A DNA stretch of 21,394 bases, taken from NCBI GenBank assembly GCA_017959625.1, contig JAGDAG010000188.1:1-21394 (forward strand), read 5' to 3'. Shown in pieces: positions 14,684 through 21,394 of this stretch; position 1 is the first letter of the stretch, and every line of letters begins with the position of its first letter. This stretch comes from Abditibacteriota bacterium. Its GTDB lineage: Bacteria; Armatimonadota; UBA5829. The position numbers were made by a program, and so were the translations under genes. The notes beneath the pieces were generated by a model that worked only from the letters and a program-made list of their open reading frames with translations, did not search any database and was not told where the DNA came from.

Positions 14684-17209
14684 TTATACGGCTTCTTTTT
14701 TGAAAAAGCCGTAGCTTTTAAATTCATCCTCCCCGGCGCCACAGGCCTCGAAGCATTCCTTTATGCTGTTGAACTCTTCTTTTTTGCAGGTGAAGAAAAA
14801 CACCTGGCGCCCGTCGTCCCGGGCCTTTTTCAGAACCGCTTTGCAAATAGCGCCTGTCTTTTCCCTGTCGCATTCCGCAAGCGCCTCGTCCATGATGAGA
14901 GGAAACCTGAAAGAGCCAGAGCCCTCGGTTTTTCCGATATTTGCCAGACGGTAGGCAAGTATGAGCTGCGCCTTTGTGCCGTCGGAAAGCTCCTCAAAGG
15001 ACTTGACCCCGTCCTGCTGACGGAGAGCCAGGACGTTGTCCCGGAGAACTATCTCCGAGGTCCCGTCGCCGGTTATGTCCCGCATAAGCCCGGAAGCCGG
15101 CTCAAGCAGGCTTTCCGGCTGTTGGGAAAAGTGATCCTCTATCGCCGTGATAAGCAGGTCCTTAACGGTGTTTACGGCTGCAGTGACTCCTTCCGCGTTT
15201 TTGTATTTTTCCAGCAGCCGGTCTCTTTTTGCTATCATCTCCGCAGAAGAGTTTTCCTTCATCGCTTTTATTTCGTTTTCCTTTGCGGCTATTTTCTTGT
15301 GAAGCTCGTTCTTTTTTTCCTCGGCGCCGGCCAATTCGGCGGAGAGCTTATCAAGCTGCCTTTCCGCCTCTTCCATGCCGCTTGGTTCGGCCCCTTTACA
15401 ATCGCGTTTTCTGTCTTCGCATACCGCCTGTTTTTTGGTTAATTCATCGGAAACCAGCGCATAATCGTCATGCTTATTCTTAAGGTGTCCGAGGCCGGCG
15501 ATGCTTTCGTTGCAGTCGTTTGAAGACATGCCGTATTTTGAAAACAGCCCTTCGAGAAGCTTTGTCTTTTCGTTTATTTCTTCGACGGCGCCGTCGATCT
15601 TGTCCGAAAGATCTTTTCTTTTGTTATAGTTATCGAACTGCGTATCAAGAGACAGGGCTTCCGTTAAATAGTCCTGTTGGAATTCGGATATACCGAAGGC
15701 CGCAAAGCCTTTTCTGATACGCTCTTCAAGGCCGCTTTTTGCTTCTTTACGCTCCTCATACTCTCTCAGGGCCGAGTTATAATCCGCAAGGGTCCGGGCG
15801 CGGAACTCCGTCACGTTGGCGATAGCCCCTTTAATCTCCATGCCGTTTACGGTCCGGGGCTCCGGCTCCTTTATGCCTTCCGCACTCCGTTTACGCTCAT
15901 TCAGCCTTGTTTCAAGCCTTGAGACGGCATTCTTTCTTTTGTTTTCCAGAAAACCGGCGCAGAGCCTTTTGTTTCTTTCGGCAGAACCGGGAGCGGGAGA
16001 AAACAGAGCGAAAACGAACCCGGCGGCGATCAGCAGGAGACCCGCGTAAAGGTTCAAAAAGAGCGCGGCGCATATCCCGGCAAGAGCGAGGATCAGGCCC
16101 GCGGCAAAGACCGCCGGCGAATAAGGGAGCTCAAGCCCGCTGTAATCCGGCTGTTTTTGTTCTTCCGCCAGATCGGCCTCCGCCGCCTTCAGCAGATCCT
16201 CAGCAGCCTTTTTCTCCGCCTGGTACGCCCTGTATTCCTTTGCAAGCGCCTCCAGCCCCTGCAGATCTTCTTCCTTTGCTTCTCCGGAGATATCCGCAAG
16301 AGGCAGGGCGTCTCTTTTTTTCCGAAGCGTTTCGGCCTGCCGGGAAAAATCGGTTTCATACTGTTTGTACGCCCTGCAGTCTTCGATCAGGCTTTTTATA
16401 CGGCTCCCGGGATCGTTCTCGCGGCCGAAATCCACGCCGGGCTCGGGGATACGGGAAAGCTCGCTCACCCACTCTGTTTTTTGTTTTTCAGCTCCGTTGA
16501 TCCCGCTAAGGAGCTCTTGCGCCTTTTCCGGATCGGATCCCTTGAAGTCCTTCACTTCTTTCGGAAAAGCGTCTGCCTGTGCCTGCAGAGCGGCCGCTTC
16601 GGCCAGAGCTTCGAAATAAGACTTCCAGGCCGTCAGCCTTTTTTGTTCGTCTTCAAGCTCCGACAGTTTATCCAATTCCTCCCGGAATCCGTTTTTAGCA
16701 TTCTCAAGAATGCCGAGAGCCTCGTCTATTTGGCTGTTTTTGTCCAGTTCTCCGTCGAGTTTCATTATTTCCTTAGCTTCGTCTTTCTTTTCGGACATCA
16801 TCAATGCTTTGGATTCGGGCCTTTTGGGAAGCCTTTCTCCGCCCCGGGCCATAACAAGAAACTCTTCCGCGCATTCTTCATTGTTTCCGGCGGTAAACGC
16901 CCGTATATCGAACCGGTATTTGTTTCCGTCGGCCTTCTTCGTTCCCAGCCTGCCGCTTTGGCTGAAATATCTTTTGTCGGTAAAGTTTATCTCGCTGTCT
17001 TCAACGACGGCGCTCCCTCTGTAGTAATCCAGATACGTCCGGGGGCTGTCTTTTTTGTTTTCACCGAAATAAAAGCAGTCCACTATCTGCGCGACGGAGC
17101 TTTTTCCCCAGGCGTTGTCGGCTCCCACAAGATTGATAAGCGAAAGCCCCTTCAGAGCAGTTTCTTCGGCTCCGGGTTTTTTAAAGACGATATCTTTTAT
17201 TTTGTTCAT
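14684..17209 (-). CDS. YhaN-like SMC/Rad50-type ATPase with central membrane hairpin
   Basis: An 841-aa protein with the split ATPase of the SbcC/Rad50/RecF group. The N-terminal lobe has a P-loop (VGADNAWGKSS, 28-38). The C-terminal lobe has the signature LSDGTKAQLILAYRLA (741-756) and Walker B PLIMDEA (770-776), followed by FFFTCKK (804-810). Between the lobes lie long coiled coils (about 140-350 and 410-670). At their turn, where Rad50/SbcC carry a CxxC zinc hook, there is a hydrophobic double helix (about 366-403) that looks like two transmembrane segments; no CxxC is seen. This layout is that of Bacillus YhaN (COG4717). LSDGT rather than LSGG is also typical of that group. The P-loop has five, not four, residues between its first Gly and GKS, and the usual switch His appears as Lys809. 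Its ATG overlaps the stop of the upstream nuclease gene by four bases (ATGA), so the two proteins are probably made in step and form a complex. Confidence 0.85.
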   Translation of the reverse strand: MNKIKDIVFKKPGAEETALKGLSLINLVGADNAWGKSSVAQIVDCFYFGENKKDSPRTYLDYYRGSAVVEDSEINFTDKRYFSQSGRLGTKKADGNKYRFDIRAFTAGNNEECAEEFLVMARGGERLPKRPESKALMMSEKKDEAKEIMKLDGELDKNSQIDEALGILENAKNGFREELDKLSELEDEQKRLTAWKSYFEALAEAAALQAQADAFPKEVKDFKGSDPEKAQELLSGINGAEKQKTEWVSELSRIPEPGVDFGRENDPGSRIKSLIEDCRAYKQYETDFSRQAETLRKKRDALPLADISGEAKEEDLQGLEALAKEYRAYQAEKKAAEDLLKAAEADLAEEQKQPDYSGLELPYSPAVFAAGLILALAGICAALFLNLYAGLLLIAAGFVFALFSPAPGSAERNKRLCAGFLENKRKNAVSRLETRLNERKRSAEGIKEPEPRTVNGMEIKGAIANVTEFRARTLADYNSALREYEERKEAKSGLEERIRKGFAAFGISEFQQDYLTEALSLDTQFDNYNKRKDLSDKIDGAVEEINEKTKLLEGLFSKYGMSSNDCNESIAGLGHLKNKHDDYALVSDELTKKQAVCEDRKRDCKGAEPSGMEEAERQLDKLSAELAGAEEKKNELHKKIAAKENEIKAMKENSSAEMIAKRDRLLEKYKNAEGVTAAVNTVKDLLITAIEDHFSQQPESLLEPASGLMRDITGDGTSEIVLRDNVLALRQQDGVKSFEELSDGTKAQLILAYRLANIGKTEGSGSFRFPLIMDEALAECDREKTGAICKAVLKKARDDGRQVFFFTCKKEEFNSIKECFEACGAGEDEFKSYGFFKKEAV

Positions 17210-18366
17210 TTCTTTTTGTTCTCCTTTTTCAGCTGATATATCTCCCGTATCAGAGCGGCGGCCGCTTCGTCAAAAAACGCCTCCTCCTCTTCGGGGGTAA
17301 ACTCCAGATCGAATTGCTCCAGAAACTTGGTGTTTTCACGGATGAGATCCCTTGCCTTTGCAAGAAGGCCGTCGCGCCCGAGGGGAGCGTCCGGTTCTTT
17401 TTTCAGCAGGGAATACAAAACGGCCGAAGGCGAAGCGCTTTCGCCGGCGTCGGCAGGCAGGGTCTCGTCTGTCACCCTGCGGACAAAGGTCCTGCCCCGG
17501 AACAGCCCTTCAAGGCCTTTTTTTTCACTCTCGCCGTCGCCGAAGCCCCCGAGTATAACGTCGGCAACTATCAGCTTTTTCCGGTCTTCATCGCCGCAAA
17601 GGGTTTTTTCCGCTTCGTCAATGGCGTCGTGGATATCCCCGGCGACATCCGCTTCTATCCGCGCATAGCGGACGGTGGATATGGGGATATGCGAGTAATT
17701 TTTTCTGTCTTCCGCCAGCCAGGCTCCGTGCCAACGATCGTTTTTCCCGCCGTCGGAAGCGTCCAGGGCCTGGGGAGAGCCGCAGTTGAAAAAGCCTTCG
17801 CAAGGCATATCGGGGTAATGGTTGTGGCCGCACACGGTGAAAAACGAGTTCTCCGAAAGGTCCGACCTTTCGCCCGCGGTAAGCCCGCCGTATTTTTCGT
17901 CGTCCCCGGTATGGTCGCCGTGATACAGAACTATGGTATTCGGGCCGCGCTCCTCCAAAAGCCGTTTTTTCAGCCCGGGGGTCCCGAAGGGATAGCCCAG
18001 CAGATCGGGGCCTCCGTCGATGTGATATCTTCCGTTGAGGTATACTATACGGCGGCCCGTGTCTATCTCCAGCCGGGAGCATATCTTTTCGAGGGAATCG
18101 TAGTCGTGGTTGCCGGAGATCACCGCTATGCCCGTACGGGGATCGAGAGCTTCGAAGGCTTTTTTCAGTATCTCGCAAGAGACAAGCCACTTTTCTTTCC
18201 TGTCGGCAATGTCGCCGGCTATCAGCAGCCAGTCGACCCTTTTCCGGTTGGCGGCTTTTACAAGCCTGTCGAGAGCGCCTTGAGCCGAAAGGTCAAGGCC
18301 GAGAGGATCAGAGGGGATGGAAGAACATCTTCCCAGATGAAGATCCGAAGTACACAAAAACTTCAT
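17206..18366 (-). CDS. SbcD/Mre11/YhaO-like metallophosphoesterase nuclease
   Basis: Start set at ATG 18366: AAGGAG precedes it by 6 nt, and the longer frame from 18408 lacks a ribosome-binding site. The product is 386 aa. The five Mre11-type phosphoesterase motifs are all present: D8-x-H10 (TSDLHLG), GD51-52 (IAGDIAD), GNHDYD 85-90, H149 in LYHGDHTG, and GHNH 180-183 with the NCGSPQ strand after it (194-199). Enzymes of this family bind two metal ions and cut DNA ends as endo/exonucleases together with a Rad50-type ATPase. The C-terminal third (about 250-386) is charged and probably docks onto the partner ATPase encoded next. It lies 48 bp downstream of the repressor gene with no strong terminator between (only a short CCCC/GGGG hairpin near 18392-18402), so it is likely co-transcribed with it. 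Confidence 0.87.
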   Translation of the reverse strand: MKFLCTSDLHLGRCSSIPSDPLGLDLSAQGALDRLVKAANRKRVDWLLIAGDIADRKEKWLVSCEILKKAFEALDPRTGIAVISGNHDYDSLEKICSRLEIDTGRRIVYLNGRYHIDGGPDLLGYPFGTPGLKKRLLEERGPNTIVLYHGDHTGDDEKYGGLTAGERSDLSENSFFTVCGHNHYPDMPCEGFFNCGSPQALDASDGGKNDRWHGAWLAEDRKNYSHIPISTVRYARIEADVAGDIHDAIDEAEKTLCGDEDRKKLIVADVILGGFGDGESEKKGLEGLFRGRTFVRRVTDETLPADAGESASPSAVLYSLLKKEPDAPLGRDGLLAKARDLIRENTKFLEQFDLEFTPEEEEAFFDEAAAALIREIYQLKKENKKK

Positions 18367-18414
18367 AATTTTCTCCTTTTTTATTAATCGGCCCCGAAGG
18401 GGGGTCATGTTATT

Positions 18415-19125
18415 CTATTCGGCGAGATCCGCCTTGCCAAGCACTTTGCCCACTACGCTGAGGGTGTCGCCCTCACCCACGGGTATCGTTTCGTACTTTT
18501 TGTTCAGGGACACCAGGCCGTCCTTGTCGTAAACCTTCATATAGCCTTCGCCGTTGAGGACGAATATGCCTATGTCGCCGTAATCCAGGCTTTCGGATTC
18601 CTGCACGGCCACCACGTCTTTGTCGTGGTAGCGGGGCTCCATGCTGTCGCCCATGACGGTGAGGCAGAAATCGGCGGTCCTCAGGGCGGGCCTGTAGATC
18701 ACGTCTATCATTTCGTAATCGTTATCGTCGTCTCCCAGCCCGTTGCCAGGCCCGGCGGAAACGGACAGGTCGTAAAGGGGCAGAGAGATCATTCTGAGTT
18801 CATCCTTTGCTGCGGGGATCTTGAGAACGTAATCCACTATTTGCTTGTCTCTGTCCGACGCTCTGCGGAAGGCTTCCAGCACCTTGCGTTCCTCGGCGGA
18901 AAGGCTGCCGTGATGTATGTTTTCCGCCACGCCTCTGGAAAGGGCGTAGGGATCCAGCTCCAGGCACTCGCACAGGCGCATGGTATTCTTGAACGACGAG
19001 CGCAGCACGCTGCGGGTCAGGCTCTTGTTGATAGTCTGGTATTCCAGTTTCTCAAGCTCGCAGAAAGCCCGAAGGCTTCCGTATTTCTCTTTTGCAAGCT
19101 GTTTGATTATTCCTTCGATAGTCAT
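18415..19125 (-). CDS. HTH/S24 LexA-CI-like self-cleaving repressor
   Basis: Start taken at ATG 19125, with GAGGAG 5 nt before it; a longer frame opens at 19146 without a good site. The product is 236 aa. Residues about 5-62 form a helix-turn-helix domain (SLRAFCELEKLEYQTINKSL, then LCECLELDPYALSRG) resembling Cro/CI-type repressors. About 115-236 form a peptidase S24 (LexA C-terminal) domain. The catalytic Ser161 is in VMGDSMEP, the general base is Lys197 in GYMKVYD, and a scissile Ala124-Gly125 pair is in SVSAGPGNG. Such proteins repress genes as dimers and cleave themselves when RecA is activated by DNA damage; that behaviour is inferred from the intact residues. The gene heads the operon containing the YhaO- and YhaN-like genes, and dyad sequences overlap its own promoter, so it probably represses itself and both nuclease genes. 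Confidence 0.85.
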   Translation of the reverse strand: MTIEGIIKQLAKEKYGSLRAFCELEKLEYQTINKSLTRSVLRSSFKNTMRLCECLELDPYALSRGVAENIHHGSLSAEERKVLEAFRRASDRDKQIVDYVLKIPAAKDELRMISLPLYDLSVSAGPGNGLGDDDNDYEMIDVIYRPALRTADFCLTVMGDSMEPRYHDKDVVAVQESESLDYGDIGIFVLNGEGYMKVYDKDGLVSLNKKYETIPVGEGDTLSVVGKVLGKADLAE

Positions 19126-19158
19126 TTGAACTCCTCTTTTCATCATCCGAAAGCTTTG

Positions 19159-19197
19159 TTACTATGTATATTATATACCATTTTAATACATAAGTAA
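19159..19197 (-). promoter_or_regulatory. Promoter and probable operator dyads of the repressor-nuclease operon
   Basis: On the minus strand, TTTACT and TATAAT are separated by 17 bp (-10 at about 19175-19170, -35 at about 19198-19193). Three overlapping symmetries sit on it: a perfect 13-bp palindrome GTATATTATATAC (19166-19178) over the -10, and an outer inverted repeat TTACTATGTA (19159-19168) against TACATAAGTAA (19187-19197), whose complement is TTACTTATGTA. A dimeric repressor bound there would block polymerase, so this is the likely autoregulatory site. Confidence 0.6.
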
Positions 19198-19239
19198 ATG
19201 CTTTTTGGGTAATATTATAAAGAATTCTGCCTCCGCCGC

Positions 19240-19264
19240 AGCCCCGTTCCGGGGGGGCTTTTTG
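19240..19264 (+). terminator. Plus-strand terminator-like hairpin without an upstream gene
   Basis: AGCCCC (19240-19245) pairs with GGGGCT (19254-19259), followed by a T run to 19263. It would end rightward transcription, but no plus-strand gene precedes it; the repressor is transcribed away from it. It may stop antisense transcription before the aspartokinase promoter or end a short RNA. Confidence 0.5.
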
Positions 19265-19266
19265 TA

Positions 19267-19295
19267 TTGAAAACGGTCTTCGGAAGTGATATAAT
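19267..19295 (+). promoter_or_regulatory. Promoter of aspartokinase
   Basis: TTGAAA (19267-19272), 17-bp spacer and perfect TATAAT (19290-19295). Transcription would begin near 19302, only about 15-30 nt before the start codon, which leaves no room for a long attenuator or riboswitch. Confidence 0.75.
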
Positions 19296-19316
19296 TAAAA
19301 AGGATTATCTAAGTAA

Positions 19317-20564
19317 ATGAGGTCAGATCCGTTGAAAGTTGTTCAGAAATATGGGGGAAGCTCCGTAGCCACCCCCGAAAAGATGGCTGTCGTTGCGGGC
19401 AGGGTCGCCAAAAGGGCAAAGGACGCCCAGGTGATCGTGGTGATCAGCGCCATGGGCGACACCACCGACGATCTTATAGCCATTGCAAAAAAGGTCAATC
19501 CCAGGCCGGATCCCCGGGAGATGGACAAGCTTATGGCTTCGGGAGAGCAGATCTCCAGCGCCCTTCTCACTATGGCTCTGCACAATCTGGGCTGCGACGC
19601 GGTCTCCTTTACGGGGGCCCAGGCCGGCATCATCACAGAAAACATAGCCACAAAAGCCAGGATCAAAAAAATAGACACCAAACGGCTCCGCCAGGAGCTG
19701 AACAAGGGCCGCGTGGTAGTGGTAGCGGGCTTTCAGGGCATCACCGACAACAACATCTGGGCCGATATCACCACTCTGGGCCGGGGAGGCTCGGACACCA
19801 CGGCGGTGGCTATAGCCGCAGCCCTCAACACCCCGGAGGACCCCTGCGTCTGCGAGATATTCACCGACGTTGAAGGCGTATATACCTGCGATCCCCGCAT
19901 CGAGCCCAACGCAAAAAAGCTGGACACCATTTCCTACGAGGAAATGCTGGAGATGGCTACCCAGGGCGCAAAGGTCATGCACAACCGCGCCGTGGAATTA
20001 GGCTGGGTATATAACGTGGAGATCCTGGTCGCCCACTCTCAGAAGGAATGCCCCGGAACCGTAATCAAAAAAGAGGACAAAAATATGGAACTCAGAAACC
20101 CTGTAAAGGGTATCGCTCATGATACCGACGTTGCAAAGATCACTCTTGTGGCAGTCCCCGACCGCCCGGGAATCGCCTCCCGCCTGTTCAAGGCTCTCAC
20201 CGACGGAAAGATAAGCGTGGACGTCATTGTCCAGAACATGTCTGCCCGCGGCAAGACCGATATAAGCTTTTCCGTGGCGGAGGACGACAGCGACAAGGCC
20301 ATGGAGATAATCGAAAGCATAAAAGCAGATATCGGCGCGGAAGACGTGATACTCACCAAGGACGTGGCCAAGATATCCATAGTGGGCAGCGGCATGGAAA
20401 GCCAGCCCGGCTATGCGGCCAGCATGTTCGCGGCCCTGGCGGAAAAGGACATCAACATCCTTGCCATAACCACCAGCGAGATACGCATCACCTGCCTGAT
20501 AAAGGAGGACCGCATCATGGATGCGGTGAGGGTCCTGCACAAGACCTTTGAACTTGACGCATAA
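19317..20564 (+). CDS. lysC: Aspartate kinase with C-terminal ACT domains
   Basis: A 415-aa monofunctional aspartokinase, the first enzyme of the aspartate pathway to lysine, threonine, methionine and diaminopimelate; it phosphorylates aspartate with ATP. The kinase motifs KYGGSSVA (11-18), SAMGDTTD (44-51), SGEQ (75-78) and LGRGGSDTTAVAIAAAL are intact. Two ACT domains follow (about 262-335 from ITLVAVPDRPGIAS, and about 340-415 from ISIVGSGMESQPGYAA) and usually bind lysine and/or threonine for feedback inhibition; no homoserine dehydrogenase domain is fused. Start choice: ATG 19317 has an AAGGA 12 nt upstream. TTG 19332, with GAGG 9 nt before it, would give MKVVQKYGG, the usual family start, and is a serious alternative. 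Gene symbol assigned by family; which allosteric class it belongs to is not decided. It ends in a strong terminator, separate from serC. Confidence 0.92.
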   Translation: MRSDPLKVVQKYGGSSVATPEKMAVVAGRVAKRAKDAQVIVVISAMGDTTDDLIAIAKKVNPRPDPREMDKLMASGEQISSALLTMALHNLGCDAVSFTGAQAGIITENIATKARIKKIDTKRLRQELNKGRVVVVAGFQGITDNNIWADITTLGRGGSDTTAVAIAAALNTPEDPCVCEIFTDVEGVYTCDPRIEPNAKKLDTISYEEMLEMATQGAKVMHNRAVELGWVYNVEILVAHSQKECPGTVIKKEDKNMELRNPVKGIAHDTDVAKITLVAVPDRPGIASRLFKALTDGKISVDVIVQNMSARGKTDISFSVAEDDSDKAMEIIESIKADIGAEDVILTKDVAKISIVGSGMESQPGYAASMFAALAEKDINILAITTSEIRITCLIKEDRIMDAVRVLHKTFELDA

Positions 20565-20570
20565 AAAAAG

Positions 20571-20595
20571 CCCCGCGGGAAGCGGGGTTTTTTTT
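20571..20595 (+). terminator. Intrinsic terminator of aspartokinase
   Basis: CCCCGC (20571-20576) pairs with GCGGGG (20582-20587) around GGGAA, followed by eight Ts (20588-20595), just after the stop codon. Confidence 0.9.
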
Positions 20596-20618
20596 CGGAT
20601 GCCGGCGCTTCCGGAGCC

Positions 20619-20636
20619 CCGGGGCGTTTGCCCCGG
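20619..20636. repeat. GC-rich hairpin upstream of serC
   Basis: A perfect 7-bp inverted repeat, CCGGGGC/GCCCCGG, with a GTTT loop. No T run on either side, so it is not a standard terminator; it lies between the aspartokinase terminator and the serC promoter. Confidence 0.45.
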
Positions 20637-20650
20637 CCTGCCGTTCCCTG

Positions 20651-20680
20651 TGGCAAAACAGGCTCCGGTTATGGTATAAT
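20651..20680 (+). promoter_or_regulatory. Probable extended -10 promoter of serC
   Basis: A perfect TATAAT (20675-20680) preceded by TGG, an extended -10 element. The -35 region is poor (TGGCAA at 20651-20656, 18-bp spacer). Transcription would start near 20687, about 28 nt before the ATG. Confidence 0.6.
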
Positions 20681-20714
20681 ATTAATGTATCACTATGATC
20701 CCGAGGTTTATTTT

Positions 20715-21394
20715 ATGAACAGAGCACACAACTTTAACGCAGGCCCCGCAGCCCTTCCCCTGGAGGTATTGCAGACGGCTCAGGCCGAGCTTACCGACTT
20801 TATGGGCAGCGGCATGTCCGTCATAGAGATGAGCCACCGCGGAAAAGAATTCGACCAGGTCAACAATGAAGCCAACGCAGCCGTCCGCAGGCTCATGGGC
20901 GTATCCGACGACTACGAAGTCCTTTTCCTTCAGGGAGGCGCCTCTCTCCAGTTCTGTATGGTGCCTATGAATCTGTGCCGCGAAGGCAAAAAGGCCGACT
21001 ATATCAACACCGGCGCCTGGGCTTCCAAGGCTTTGAAGGAAGCGCAGATACTTGGCAAGGCCAACGTTATATGGGACGGCAAGCCCGAGGGCTTCCTGAG
21101 ATGTCCCGACGCCGGCGAGATCACCGTATCCCCCGACGCCGAATACGTTCATATCTGCTCCAACGAGACCATCGGCGGCATACGCTATACCGAGTTTCCC
21201 GAGACCGGCAGCGTTCCCCTTATCGCAGATATGTCCTCCGATATCATGTCCCGTGTGATAGACGTAAATAAATTCGGAATGATATACGCGGGCGCTCAGA
21301 AAAACATAGGCCCCTCCGGCCTGGCCCTGGTCATTATACGCAAGGACCTCATTGAGAGGGCTCCCGAGAACCTGAGCACCATGCTGAAATACTC
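20715..21394 (+). CDS. serC: Phosphoserine aminotransferase (C-terminus beyond the window)
   Basis: ATG 20715 has GAGG 8 nt upstream; 226 complete codons are visible before the edge. SerC moves an amino group from glutamate to 3-phosphohydroxypyruvate in serine synthesis (and acts in pyridoxal phosphate synthesis in some bacteria), using pyridoxal phosphate. The family start FNAGPAALP (7-15), the phosphate-cup FLQGGAS (71-77), the ADMSSD aspartate region (171-176) and the cofactor lysine K196 in YAGAQKNIGPSG (191-202) are all present and intact. The lysine position matches that of characterised SerC enzymes. About 130-140 residues should remain outside the window. Confidence 0.95.
   Translation, partial: MNRAHNFNAGPAALPLEVLQTAQAELTDFMGSGMSVIEMSHRGKEFDQVNNEANAAVRRLMGVSDDYEVLFLQGGASLQFCMVPMNLCREGKKADYINTGAWASKALKEAQILGKANVIWDGKPEGFLRCPDAGEITVSPDAEYVHICSNETIGGIRYTEFPETGSVPLIADMSSDIMSRVIDVNKFGMIYAGAQKNIGPSGLALVIIRKDLIERAPENLSTMLKY

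Noticed and set aside
18391..18405. CCCC/GGGG hairpin between the repressor and nuclease genes
   Set aside because: The stem is short and no T run follows, so it is not called a terminator; at most a weak attenuator.
1..21394. CRISPR arrays, tRNA or rRNA genes, insertion sequences, integrase or phage structural genes
   Set aside because: I looked on both strands and found no regularly spaced direct repeats, no rRNA-like stretch and no transposase or integrase motifs; the S24 repressor is not accompanied by phage genes. A tRNA scan by program was not possible here.

Overview
The window looks like chromosomal DNA of a free-living, double-membraned bacterium with moderately high G+C. Three tandem outer-membrane porins carry an N-terminal S-layer-homology (SLH) domain and end in phenylalanine. 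That architecture is known from lineages such as Cyanobacteria, Deinococcota, Negativicutes and Armatimonadota-like phyla. The SLH porins, golvesin-like secreted proteins and a copper-amine-oxidase-N domain together made me think of the Armatimonadota/Abditibacteriota side, but this is an impression and there is no rRNA here to test it. I found no tRNA, rRNA, insertion sequence, phage gene block or CRISPR array.

Layout. Positions 1-5476 (minus strand) encode exported proteins: a partial golvesin-like protein, a large secreted protein broken by a frameshift, and a protein with Ig-like domains and a copper-amine-oxidase-N domain. Positions 5531-6735 (minus) hold a coupled pair, an SRPBCC/START-like protein and a small metallophosphoesterase. 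A divergent promoter drives a flavodoxin-like gene (6856-7335, plus). Positions 7403-13297 (plus) hold three paralogous SLH porin genes. Each ends in a strong terminator and is preceded by a related 145-165-nt mRNA leader; copies 2 and 3 have near-identical promoters. A CCA-adding enzyme (13360-14661, plus) follows and converges on a three-gene minus-strand operon (19125-14684): a LexA/CI-like self-cleaving repressor, an SbcD/YhaO-like nuclease and a YhaN-like membrane-hairpin ATPase. The right end has aspartokinase and the start of serC (plus strand), both amino-acid biosynthesis genes.

Two parts deserve most attention. The first is the repressor-YhaO-YhaN operon, which reads as an autoregulated, probably DNA-damage-inducible Mre11-Rad50-like module with a membrane-inserting hairpin where Rad50 has its zinc hook. 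The second is the porin leader family: a hairpin whose two arms change length together, a segment complementary to the ribosome-binding site, and in copies 1 and 3 a perfect Shine-Dalgarno followed by a four-codon reading frame, both lost together in copy 2. Both functional readings are inferences from sequence.

Several start codons were corrected from the longest open frame by ribosome-binding site, signal peptide or promoter position. Two genes run off the window ends (1-1390 minus; 20715-21394 plus).
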